A stretch of 64,000 nucleotides of DNA from Coriaria nepalensis (Eukaryota > Streptophyta > Magnoliopsida > Cucurbitales > Coriariaceae). The stretch spans positions 8,739,501 through 8,803,500 of the forward strand of contig CP114491.1 of the NCBI GenBank assembly GCA_027186245.1, in the 5' to 3' direction. A program made the position numbers and the translations under genes. The notes under the pieces were generated by a model. That model saw only the letters and a program-made list of their open reading frames with translations. It was not told the origin of the DNA and did no database searches. How positions within the stretch are numbered: position 1 is the stretch's first letter; every line of letters begins with the position of its first letter. Shown here piece by piece: positions 26,112 through 37,849 of this stretch.

Positions 26112-28371
26112 TCATCGTATTTGCGTTCGACCAAGCGACCAAAGGCCTGTATCATTCACAGGTGCCTAACAAAATGACAGGAACAAACAAAGCATCATAA
26201 AGAGTGTTATTATCTATAAAGGAAGTCAAAAAACAAAAAATGCAATGAAAAAAAAATCACTTACAGGTGCTTTTATCGACGGAAAGACATTCCAGAACCG
26301 AAGAGTCTCATCGCCAGCACCAGTAACTATTGTCTGCAAGAAGACAATAAAATCATTTAGTGATCAACTCCAAACATATTGGAAGCACATAAAAGGAAAT
26401 GTCATTTTTGTACCTGACCATCCGGTGACATTGCAAGGTACAGGACCCGCATACTATGACCAGTTAGAGTTGCAACCTTCAATTTGGAAATCCCATAATT
26501 AGGAAGGTCGTCCCAGTAAAACCAGACATTCAAATACTTGGCATATAAAATGAATACCTTTGCCATTGATGGATATTTCCACACCATGATCTGATTTTGG
26601 GAATACCCGTGAGTGCTTACGAGCTCGTTTACATTCTTGCTCCAAACAAGATTGCATACCTGAAGTTTTTCAGCTCTATCATTAATATTTCAATGAACAC
26701 TTCCACCAGTAGAAGATATTGACATAAGAAATCCAGAGAAGTAAACAAAAACCTGGCTGCCAGTGTCGACGCGGTTTAATTGGTTCCCATTTGTTGTGTT
26801 CCAAAAACGGATACATTGATCAGCAGTCCCACCTCCGGATGCAAGAAGGTTGTTTTGGTGTGGAGACCATGCAATGGCCTTGACTGCAGCTGTGTGCTCG
26901 GTTAGTCTCAAAGTCGGCTGCTGAGAATGCTGATTCCAAACTAGCAGCTGATAAAACACCAAGTTTAACGTATTGTTACAAGTAATTATTCTAGACATTA
27001 TTTCCGAAAAAAACCCAGCTAATGAGATAATGGAAAATTGAGGTTTAAAAGTAAAAACCTGGTTATCATTTCCACCTGATGCAAGTTCTCTATCATCATG
27101 TGACCACTTGAGGCCACAAACCTGTATGATTGAATCTTTTGGTTAAAAAAAAATTGATTATTGACAGGAGGATTAATTATTGTAAGCCATTTTGCAGTGT
27201 GGCTTACTTCTGACTTATGGCCAACAAGCTTGCCGATAAAGTCATTTGAAACCCGTAGATCATGTTGAAGTATGTTCCTGTCCCTACTTCCAGAAGCTAA
27301 TACGCGCGAATTCCAAGCCAAGATGCCAGTTCTTGTTTGATGCCCCGACATGGTTCGTACCCTCTTGCACTGGGTCCCATCCCATACCTAATTCAATACA
27401 AAACCCCCCAAAAAAAAATGTTTACTCTCCCAATCTAGATTCATTACTCTACACATGAAAAACAAGGAAGATATACTTTTCTTTTTGTACCTGAACTTGA
27501 CCAAGATTTGTACCGATCGATATATACGAACCCTCACGAGTCCATTGAACCGAGCAAACACCATCATTAGATCCCAAGTCACACAATTTGGTTACCTAAA
27601 AGAAGAAGATTCTTGAGATCATTCATTCAGTCAACTGCAAGACTGTATAGAAATTGAACATTAACAAGGAAAACTCACTCTGCTGTTTGATGCACTCCAC
27701 AAGTAGACGCAGGTGCCAAGTCCAACAGCTAACACGTTTTGTGAAGACCAGTCAACAAGATTTAAGTAGAAATCATCTTGAAGAGATGGAGCATCGAGTA
27801 CCTACAAAAGAAAAAAGAAAAAACCGTTTTCCCTTAAATTCATATTACAATATTATATATAAATAAAAACAGAGATTTTATTTCTTATAACCTTATGTGG
27901 TGTCTTAGGCACTTTTCGAGGAGGCTTAGGAGGCGTTGAAGAATCAGAAGAAAACCCGGAATCTTGACGCAAAATGGAAGGCGAAAAAGGCGAATTAGGA
28001 CCGGAATGATCCGTCTTGAATCTCAACATGTTCTTGCTAGGACTACTCATGGGCGATGATCCGTTAGCAGCTGAAGGAGAAGAAGAAGAACACCCAAAAT
28101 CAGATCCAAAAAGCTCAGCTTTCAAAACTCTAGAATAGGCATCGTTTCCGCCTTCTTTGACAGGCGACGATTTCTCGATCAGCCCAAATGTGTGAAGCCT
28201 CGACGAAGATCTGCAGGGTATGAATCTGTCGCTGCAACTAGATGAAGATTTGGAAGGGGATGATAAGTTAGAAATCGCCCGAAAAGATCCAGAAAATGTC
28301 TCTAATCGTAGCGATGTAGACATCGTTGAAGGGAGATTGATCCCAGGTTTTCTTGCTTGAGGTGAATCCAT
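26112..28371 (-). CDS. FZR3: APC/C activator CCS52B / FIZZY-RELATED 3
   Basis: Ten exons on the minus strand: 28371-27892, 27801-27679, 27595-27491, 27387-27208, 27121-27059, 26947-26753, 26659-26558, 26476-26414, 26333-26265, 26165-26112, giving 477 aa. The N-terminus has the C-box DRFIPCR (48-54), used to bind the anaphase-promoting complex, and a Pro/Ser-rich linker ending in KTPHKVLDAP. Seven WD40 repeats follow (about 165-460), for example [12 protein letters not shown] and [12 protein letters not shown]. The last two residues are Ile-Arg, the IR tail that docks on APC3/CDC27. The tail [11 protein letters not shown] fits the B type (CCS52B/FZR3) rather than CCS52A. These proteins recruit mitotic cyclins and other substrates for ubiquitination; plant CCS52 genes control cell-cycle exit and endoreduplication. 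Every intron has GT-AG borders and the frame is continuous. Confidence 0.96.
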
Positions 28372-29274
28372 TTCTAGCTCTCACAAAATTAATGACTAAG
28401 ATCTCTTTTTTTCTCTGCAAGTTAGGAAAAAGAACATTAAAGAGAAAAAAGAGAGCTCTTGAAAAAATGATGTTTCAGGCAAAGAGGGAGCCGGAGCGGG
28501 GCTGGGTAGAGGAAGAAGTTGCAACGGCTACATTGTTTTAGGTTTTATAGCTGAGGAAAAAGTGTATATAAGGTATCTTTGTTAATTTATATAAATAACA
28601 TGATCGCCGCATGTGTCATCATAACGGTCAAAAAATAAGATCCAAAATAAGTCATAACGGTAATTGACATTTGGGTCAGATAATGGGCTGCAGTTTTCGG
28701 TCCATGAAAGGTCCAACTTATTGTGATCCACCAAGAATATAAACATGTCACGGCCATTTTGTTCTCCTCGAGCAACTCTCGCCACACTATGTGGAAAACT
28801 CTGCACAGCACTTTATACCATCCGGGCCGAATTAATGAGCCCATTATTTGTCATGGCAGGCCACTACCTGGCCCATTTTTCTAATATTTGATCAATTTGG
28901 TCTCAGATGTCGGCCCAAGCCTTTAAATCATAGCTGATGGTTTGGATCCAAACGTAATTAAAGACATCTTTCATAAGTTCTAGTTGACTTCTTACGTCAC
29001 TCAATTGACCCTGCCGTGTAACAGGATTTGTTGATGATGTAGAGCAATCACGATGTGATCTACTTTGCCACCGACACGACAACCTAAACACACTTTAACA
29101 TCTGAGATCAACATCAACTCGGTGTTTTGGTGTCGTCATCCTTTTGATGCCTTTTCCATCGGTTACAGTAAATATTATTTTAACAGCACGTACTATATCT
29201 GCTCTGATTCACACCGTCAAAAATTAACAAGAAATAGTGAAGATTATTAATAAATAAATTGTTTAGCTTTTTAT

Positions 29275-29490
29275 TTCTAGAAGCTCAAAAATGAATCAAA
29301 GAACTGTATTAAACAATTTCTGTAAGACTGGAATAATGTGGATAACTCGTGATACGTGACAATTTTAGTTTCATTATAAAGCTCAAGAAGGTTCACAGGG
29401 CTTCTAATAAGGAAGCTACCATTAATGAATGTGTTAATGGCTCCTTTTAGTCTGATAATCTTGATGATGCTGCAGTGGCAATCAATGGCT
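29275..29490 (+). pseudogene. Probable MIR172 relic (mature-like arm kept, partner arm decayed)
   Basis: Positions 29455-29475 match the 21-base miR172 with one difference near the 5' end; the core aatcttgatgatgctgcag is intact. The similarity to the MIR172 locus at 40.4 kb continues past the mature region: ctccttttag...gataatc before it and tggcaa after it, against tcccttttga...gagaatc and cggcaa. No convincing star arm exists. The best candidate, gaagctcaaaaatgaatcaa near 29281-29301, is too degraded to form a microRNA duplex. It looks like a decayed duplicate. Confidence 0.5.
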
Positions 29491-30064
29491 AATCACAACT
29501 CCTCATTCAACCGCTTCTTCAAACTGGTGATCGAAATGTAAGAGTTACAAGGTTGCATTATAATCTGTATCACTCTCCCACTCTTAACATGTAATAATTT
29601 CCATATAACATGTTCCTAGGCATTCAAATGAGGCGAGACGGTTTGTCATATGATCACTTGTACTAGTACCAATGACCCAAGTTTGCACAGATTATGAAGA
29701 CAAAAAGGCTAGTGATGATATGAGAGTCGCAGCTATTTGTTGCAAAGTTACTCCTTGTTATTTCATGTTACCATATAGAATGTGTGTATTTTAATCAGAA
29801 AATTTCATTATAACTGAAAATGACAGTAATAAAATGAGTTAAAGATATTCTTAAAGGGTTTGTTCGTCCCCGTATGTAAGTAAGTAAACATATTAGAGTG
29901 GCCAAGCTGCCTCACTTACTCTAACTAACCTAACAATCCTCACCTATTATGTATGAAATTGCTGAATTACTATGGGACATAACGAGGAAGGAAGCAAGAC
30001 CGAGTGAAACCTTTCATTGTAATTCTTAGTTGTGATATATGTCTTAATAAATATATAATCTAGA

Positions 30065-30218
30065 TCAATCTTATTAATTTTATATAAAATATCAAAAATT
30101 TATAATAAAATAAAGAAAATGATATATCTGAATCTATGAAGTCAATCTCATTAATTTTATATAGAATATCAAAAGTTCAAAGTAAAATAGAGAAAATTGC
30201 ATACCTGAATCTATGAAA
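30065..30218. repeat. 77-base tandem repeat, two copies
   Basis: Unit 1 starts at 30065 (tcaatcttattaattttat) and unit 2 at 30142 (tcaatctcattaattttat). Both end with ctgaatctatgaartcaat. The identical 77-base spacing and scattered substitutions show a tandem duplication. No coding role is seen. Confidence 0.75.
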
Positions 30219-30299
30219 TCAATTAAAAGTGGGTATGAGGTCTTCTATAAACTAATCTATCTCTCTCAATTAGTCTCACTCAATGATTAGAAATTAAGT

Positions 30300-32110
30300 G
30301 ATTAGTCTTATCGACGTAGGGTTTTTACACGACAACAATTTGCGGTCACTATCGCTTATTGTCGTAGTAGCCCGTAGAGAGCCACCGCGCAACACGCACT
30401 GCTAATCAGGTGTCCGATCGGCGATCCATTCGGTGGTTACCTTATAAATTTCTTATCTACCTATTTTGAAAATTACAAAATGATCAAACGGTTGAAACCC
30501 TAGATATGACAAATTTTGTACCGCCGTGTAGTAGAATTCTGTATAAGCGCTACATCAGCGATAACGTTGCTTGCGCCGCCCTTTACCGGCGCCGTAGGTA
30601 TCCAAACGGTAATCCGTTTGGTGGTGTGCTTTATAATTGTATTATCTACATATTCTAAAATTGTTAGAATGATCCAATTGTTGAAACTCCAGATATGATG
30701 AATTGTGCCAATGTGCAGTGAATTGTACAATAACCCTATACCGATTCGCCGATATGAACGGAGGTCTTTCCCCGATTCACCACCTCCAAGTGGCAATAGC
30801 GGTTGTCCCAAACAACAGTCTCATTTTGATTTTTCTAAAAGTTCATATTGATTCGCTTTAGGCAACTTTGAAATCTACAAACAAACCTTTAAATGCATTA
30901 AAAATATAAAACTACTTTACTTTCCGGTATGACTTAGGCTATGATACTACTATTAGGAAATGAATGCACGCATATAATAGAATAAATACAATGGAAGAAA
31001 TATTTAAAATTTTATTTGGATCATATCCTAGCATGCACAATGATAAATCAATGTTTAATCAAAGTGAATACCTCTTTTGATTTACAAAACTCTTCTTGAA
31101 CAAGATGGGGAGATGCTCACGTGTTCGCCCTCTAACTGTTATCCACACGATTTGTTTCACACGATTAAGTTTCTTCTTAAGATCTTAACTCATGGAAAAG
31201 ACTCTTATCTATCTTTGATTTTCGGCCAGGAGACTTGTGTGAGCACTTCATTTATTTCGGTCATCATATGTATTGTATTTATAGGCAAATGTTATGTCAT
31301 ACTTTCCTAATCTCATTAAAAATCCTAATTTCCTTAAACATAAAAGTGAGATGGGCTAAAACTCATTCAATGGCTGGCCACCTATGGGTCAAACATACCC
31401 AATGGTTATTTAATCAATCATTTGATAAGTTTTGACCAATGAAAGTCCAATTAATAATCTGGCTCATTAACCTTGTAATATCTGATTATTAATTACGAAC
31501 TTTTATAACCCTTTTATAATTGAATAAAAGTTCCTATGTAACTTATTAATTTCAAATTAATTTAATGTCACACTTAGATGTGCTAGCAGAGCTACATGAC
31601 ATTAAATTAAAAAATTAATAATTAACATTTTGCCCTTATAGTCAGACTATAGGTCAAATTACCATTTTATTCTTAAAATGACTTTGGTCTGTTTTCCCTT
31701 TTTCTTCAACGAAATTTTAACTATGTTTCTCCAAACCTTATATGTGTGACCGATTAAGTTTTACATCATGCCGGTAGGAGAATTTCATAAACACATTTTA
31801 TGATTTTATTTAATTCTAAATGAAATTTGTTTAATTTAAAATAACCTTTTAAATTAAACAGCCACTTAATCATCACATGATTAATTAACTTCAAACCTCA
31901 GAGTTAAGATTGACTTCTAAAGAAGTATTAAAACTACTCAGAAGATGAGAAGTATCATCTTCTGAAAGAAACTATTTGTGACCATCGTAGACTTATAATT
32001 ACAATCATTTCATCTCATGAATATCCCGACTTGTCTTAGGATATGGTCTACTTGTTAAACTTTAATAGACAAATCATATAGACTATCATACTTTTGAATA
32101 TCGGGTCAAA
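30300..32110 (-). mobile_element. LTR and leader remnant of a Copia-type retrotransposon
   Basis: Read on the minus strand, this stretch looks like an LTR followed by an untranslated leader. A TATA-like box, cctataaatac, lies at about 31272-31282. The presumed LTR end is followed at about 30937-30955 by tagtatcatagcc, close to the tggtatcagagc primer-binding site that matches initiator tRNA-Met. GC-richer leader sequence follows (30300-30840). No gag follows downstream. LTR borders were not found exactly and no second matching LTR was seen, so the call rests on layout and motifs. Confidence 0.45.
30418..30745. repeat. Degenerate direct repeat of about 190 bases in the leader remnant
   Basis: The run from gcgatccattcggtggtt (about 30421) through gaaaccctagatatgac and gccgtgtagtag is echoed from about 30609 (gtaatccgtttggtggtg) through gaaactccagatatgat and tgtgcagtgaattgtac. 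The spacing is near 188 bases with many substitutions, so this is an old tandem duplication. Confidence 0.6.
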
Positions 32111-32119
32111 ATCTGATTG

Positions 32120-34223
32120 GCTTGACGTGTATTCACTTTCAACAAAACAACAGCTAATTGTTCTTAAGTCCAATTTCTTTTAATGTGGCTTATAAGGCTT
32201 TTCCTCAGCTAAACAACCCTAGATGTATAAGTGCTTGATGATAGGTTTTTTGCCTAACCATAATTCATAAGAGGTTTTAGCTACCACTTTATTAAATACT
32301 CTGTTAAGTATGTATGCTGCAGTCTTAAGTACCTCTCCCAAAGTGATTCTGAAAAAAAAGAATGACTAATCATACTTCTTACCATGCTCTTAAGCATCTT
32401 GTTTCTCTCAGCAACAACATTAAGTCTAGATTACCCTAGCATTGTATATTGGGGGACGATTTCGCATTCATCTAAGAATTTGGCAAAAGGTCATAGACAT
32501 TGTTAACCTGACTTATCATATCTATCATAGTATTTACCACCACAGATAGATTCGACAACTTTAATCTTCTTACGTAGTTGATTTTCAACTTCTGCTTTGA
32601 AGGCCTTAAAAATGACTAAGGATTGTGACTTCTCATGACTTAAATATAAGTACCAAAATGAGAATAATTATCTATAAAAGTGATAAAATAATGTCGGTCA
32701 TTTTAAGAAGCCGTAGGGAATCGACCACATATATCAGTATGTATCAATTATAAAATGTTAGAACTCCTTTTGGTACTTAACTTCTTAATATTTGTCTGTT
32801 TCCCTTTAATACACTCAACACATATATCATGGTTTGTGAAATTAAATGGTTCAAGTATTTCATCTGACACAAGTTTCTCAATTCTCTTTTCGGAGATGTG
32901 ATCTAAATGTTTATGTAATAAGTTAATAGAATTCTCATTTCTTAATTTGCATTTTATGCCTCTTGAAGTTGTTTGCAAGGTTTCATTAAATGAAGTAATG
33001 ATATTCAACATATATAGCTTATCAACTAAGGAACCAGTCGCAATAAGAGTATAATTAAGAAAAAAAAACAATTTATTATTTCTAAATGGACAAGAATAAC
33101 TATATTTGTCCAAAATTTAAATAGAAACCAAATTCTGCCTAAATGACGGTACTACATAAGTCTCGTTTTATTCAATGAAATGAAGTCTCAAAAGATAATA
33201 TAAATATCTCAATTACTTTAATCGAAACTGCTTTGTCATCGCCCACGTAGATAAATTTTTCAGCATCACTTGGTGGTTGGCTCCATAGACAACCCTGCAT
33301 AGATACACTTGTATGAGTAATAACACCATAATCTACCTACTAAGTATTACGAGGTACAAAAATTAAATTAACTTTAGCAGAAACTAAAGTAAGAAGCATA
33401 CCTTTTTTTACACGCCATGCGATGTACTGGAAATGACCCTCTTTACATGCTTAGGTTTCTTACAAAAGAAGTAGGTAAATTCTTGATTTTGATTCATTTG
33501 TTGTTTCTTGAGTTGTGATGTTCCCACTGTAGCTTCCTTATCCTCATTCTTTTTTCACTTATTGTTCATTGAGGTAGTTGCAACATGAGAACTTTCAACA
33601 GTCTTATCTCGCTTCAATATGTTATCTTCTTGCACACAGTGAGAAATGAGTTCATTGAGAGTCCATTTATCCTTTTGATTTTGTAACTCACTATAAACTG
33701 ACCATATTATACAGGAAGAGATAGAAAATAAATTCATAAGCAGATCATTCGAAAACTCTAACTTTAGTGTCTTTAGTTTCAAAGCGATATTAGACATCTC
33801 AATGATGTATTCTCTTATGTTTCCTATTCATTTATACAATATATGGACAAGGGCATCTAAAAGCTTGCTCGTCTTAGCCTTTTCATTCTTTACAAAATAT
33901 TTTTCAATTTTTTGAAGGAAACCCTTAACAGTTACCTCATTTGACATACCGCCCCTGAATGCTTCTGGAACATTGTGCTTTAGTATCATTAAAATAAGGC
34001 GATCCAACTTCTCAAAGTTCTCATTATCCACAGTGGAACTTGTCTCCATAAGAGGAGTGAGTTGTTCTTTTCTTAATGCATAGTCTAAATTCATGTAACC
34101 GAAAACCAACCGAACGTTCTCTTTCCAGCTCTTAAAGTTTGTGTCGTTAAGCATATAGATTGAGTTCATGTTAGCAGTAACATTAGTAATAGTAGCAATA
34201 ACTGATAAATTTGAGAACAAATA
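32120..34223 (-). mobile_element. Decayed Ty1/Copia retrotransposon, gag to integrase
   Basis: Minus-strand pieces in order: a UBN2-type gag start MNSIYMLNDTNFKSWKENV (from about 34170), more gag to about 33550, a GAG-pre-integrase motif LLHKHLDHISEKRIEKLVS with CVECIKGKQTN (about 32930-32780), then integrase C-terminal pieces TAAYILNRVFNKVVAKTSYE and PYKPH.KKLDLRTIS (about 32330-32140). The zinc knuckle region is damaged, frames shift and stops interrupt the polyprotein. The reverse transcriptase and RNase H are missing, because the integrase piece runs straight into an LTR-like region. The untranslated stretch 34224-35060 is probably its leader. It cannot move on its own. Confidence 0.85.
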
Positions 34224-35059
34224 AATAATATAAGATCACTAATAAAATTCATGGCAAAACAAAACAAATATATAAATGCGAGACATAAATTTTCAATTGT
34301 ACTAATGGGTCTATTTAACAAGATACCTAGCACAATATTGATTTTAGTTTTGGATTTAAATATCAACTTATTAGTGGTACTCTCCATACATAAATCAAAT
34401 AATAATAAATCTGATCAAATAACAACATTCTCTTAGGTTAGTATATTGTCCACATGAAAACTTTATTATCATTACATATTTATTTATGCATGTGTATTAT
34501 TTAACCAATTAATAATTTTGATTTGGTCAATAATTAATCGGCATAAATAATAAACACAAATATCTTATTATCTCAAAATAAATAAATCTATAAAAAAAAT
34601 TACTTTGATAATAATTTATTTTCAAAATTATTTATTTATTTATTTAAATAAAGATCAATCCGCAAAAAAAAAATAAAAAATAAAAAATAAAAACTTTTAT
34701 ACATATAACATAAATCATTTGTTATATATGACCGGATTTAATATATATTTATAGTGAACAATCAATCAATCCGTAATAACCATTTATGTACATAATGAGA
34801 GAAGGCTTCACTAATCATAGGTACTGCATTGTTAATCAAGGCTCAAATAGTAACAATAAAATTCCATGCCGACATAAAAAGTAACCTGAACATCGTTACA
34901 GAAATTTTTATCATGATCTGAGGGATCAGATGATGATATGATTCATCCAGACAGAAACTTGTTCTTGTTAGTGGGTTATTAGTTGGGCTTGCGATACAAT
35001 TATTATTACAGAAATCAAACGTGAGAACTACAAAAAATTTCGCCACCGTATTGATCACA

Positions 35060-37790
35060 AGAAAAAAGTGTTTGCTGAATCCATTTTTAAATTGAAAAAC
35101 TCTATCTATTATGTGTTTAAGATGAATGAGAATTAAAATAAATCATATATATAATTATGAATTAAATCTTAAAATTATATGTATTTAATAAAAAAAATAA
35201 AAAAATATGTATATAAATAATATAAATATAAAAAATTTATTAATCATAATCAATATAATTAATTTTAATAATTTAATATCATTTGTGTAGTAAACATATA
35301 ATATAAATTAATATCATAAATTTTATAATAAAATATTAAAATTTATTATGAAAAATTATTTAATTAATTTAATTTAAAATAAAAATTTAAATATAATTAT
35401 TAATAATTTAAAATTTTACATTAAATTATTAAAATAGCCGACATAATCTTTGATCTACGTAGCTTTTGGCCCATATGAAAGTTATGGAATGCCAAAATTG
35501 TGTTAGAAAAAACGAGGCAAGACATGAGAGTGCAGCCGAGTGAAGAAATGTGCATATACATTGATAGAGTGAAGAGGCAGTGTCCGGATGAGTCGGCGAG
35601 ATTTCGGGGCAACGTTTTGACATATCACGTCACAAACAGAGCTTTAATTTGATTAGGGTTTCCACCATCTGTAGCAGCTCTATACCCAAAAATGGAGTAA
35701 AAATCTCAGCTCTATCAATTGTATCGTATTTGATTCTTTTATGAATACGTATTGATGTTTATAGCAGCTTTTCATTTTCAAGTACAAAACTCAACCCTAC
35801 ATAAGGCTGGAGAAATATCTGTGTATCATCAATAAGTTAGTGCAAATATATATATATATTTTTTTTTATTCTTATTTTTTTACCGTCAAAATTTGAGAGG
35901 AAGAAATTGGTATAGTTTAAAAATATAATTCTTATGTAATAAGTGATATGATGTATAAAATTAATATTAGAAGATTTGATATGACTTGATTTAACTGTAA
36001 ATTATATTAATATAATAATGTATTATTTAAAATCTTTTAAAATCTTAATCATTTTGGTAAAAATCACTAGTCTATAAAAAATAAAAATATATCAATAATG
36101 AGAAATTCTTGTATAGATTATATGGTAAACATATTTATTCTAATATTATATGAGTTTGATATAATGTATGATATAATAATATAAAAATAATATATACAGT
36201 TAAATTTGATCGTTTCACTATAAATACAGTCGATATAAGAATTTACCATCAATGATAATGTTGGAAATCTTTGGTTAAATGTAAATGAAAGGTGAAAGAC
36301 TCATATATACATCTTATATTGAAAAGAGGTGAAAGATAACGAATATTTTATATTTTATAAATAGTTGTAAATATTTAGTATTATTAATAATAAAATGAAG
36401 GGTGATTGATGATCCAATAAAATTCACATGGGTGTATGAATCAGGTGTGATGCGCTTATTATGCGGCAATTGACCAATGTTTTTGACGGTTGATTGTTAA
36501 AAATGGCTAATTGCCGAGTGATGAAAGAGGAGGAGAAATAGATGCCAATTTTCCTATAAATAGAGATAAGTATATGGGTGTGTAGTCGTAGATTCAAGAT
36601 CTTGACACGATGAGGGCAAACAATATAGTAAATTTAAAATTCTCATATTGTTAATCTAACCTTATATGTGTGAAAATTTAATCTCATATTCTAATTTTTG
36701 AAGTTTGTACGTATCAAAATTAGTTACGGACTTGGTAAAAAAAAATTAATTAAAAAAAAAAAATTATATATTCAATATATATATCCATGTGTTACATGCC
36801 TGCAAAGTACTATTATAAATTCATAATGCATAGTAATATAACGTAACGTATTTTATGACATAAATTATAACATAAAGCATCGATAATTGTTACTCGACCT
36901 TTTAAATCACCGTCCATTTCAATGTGTAACTATGACTATGACTAATTAGTCCTTGGTCTCCGAAAACAACTTAAAAATATGCAAATAAGAACTAACAAAC
37001 TACCTTTTGGTAACAGCCGAGTGACAATCAAATTGAGCACGTGATTAGTTAATAGTTTAGAGGCGTTGATCAATAAACAGTGTAAACCGTTAATGCAGAT
37101 TGGATGTCGCAGCATCTAATGCCCTGCAAGCATATGTGTCGGCAATTGGATATGAAGATGAAGATTATTAGGGCCGAATTGGATCTCATACATGAGCGTT
37201 TAGCTTGCTAGCTAGCTAGACATGTCGATGAACCATATCGCACTGCAAGTTAATTAGTTATATGTTTCTAGGAAACATAGGTAGAATGGATAAGAATATA
37301 CCTCAAAAGATGGTTTTTTTCATTAATATTTTTCAAGTTTGATAGTAAAAAGTTAATTATACTAGGATTATGAGGGTTAGCATGGTAAAAAATTGAAGTG
37401 TTTAAAGCTTATATGAATAGTTATAATTTTATGAAATTTGATTATATATATAACTCCATAGATTCATATTCATATATACTAGGATTATAATTTTAGTTAG
37501 TCCCCACAATTTATATATAACTCCATTAAACAAGGATATCAATTTGAAATAAAAATAAATTATTAAATTTTAATTTTAATTTTTAATTTTTTAAGAAATC
37601 ATAAATATATGATTTATTAGTTTATATTCATTTAAATTGATATTTGTAAAAAATAATAGACCCTATACAATTTGTGATATTCATACTCAAACTTTAATAG
37701 ATTCTATTAATATATATATATTAGAATTGAGTTCTATTTAAGTCATTTTTATATGTTTCCCAACTAACCACTGCTTTGTCTTGTATTGTA
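35060..37790. other. AT-rich intergenic region, nothing recognised
   Basis: This is strongly AT-rich with short A/T runs. No protein family, RNA gene or clear transposon end was recognised. Confidence 0.5.
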
Positions 37791-37849
37791 ATTTTTTAGC
37801 CCGACTCTTGTATCTTTAAGGACATTCAGACACGACGAACGATTAGTTG

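Larger units (their letters stand above)
28560..30300. other. Intergenic region left of the retroelement block
   Basis: The left part holds the upstream region of CCS52B. No protein gene was seen. It contains the MIR172-like relic (29275-29490) and a 77-base tandem repeat (30065-30218), listed separately. Confidence 0.5.

Noticed and set aside
34224..35100. Search for a 5' LTR of the minus-strand Copia remnant
   Set aside because: No clear match to 30.9-32.1 kb was found by eye, so an LTR pair is not claimed.
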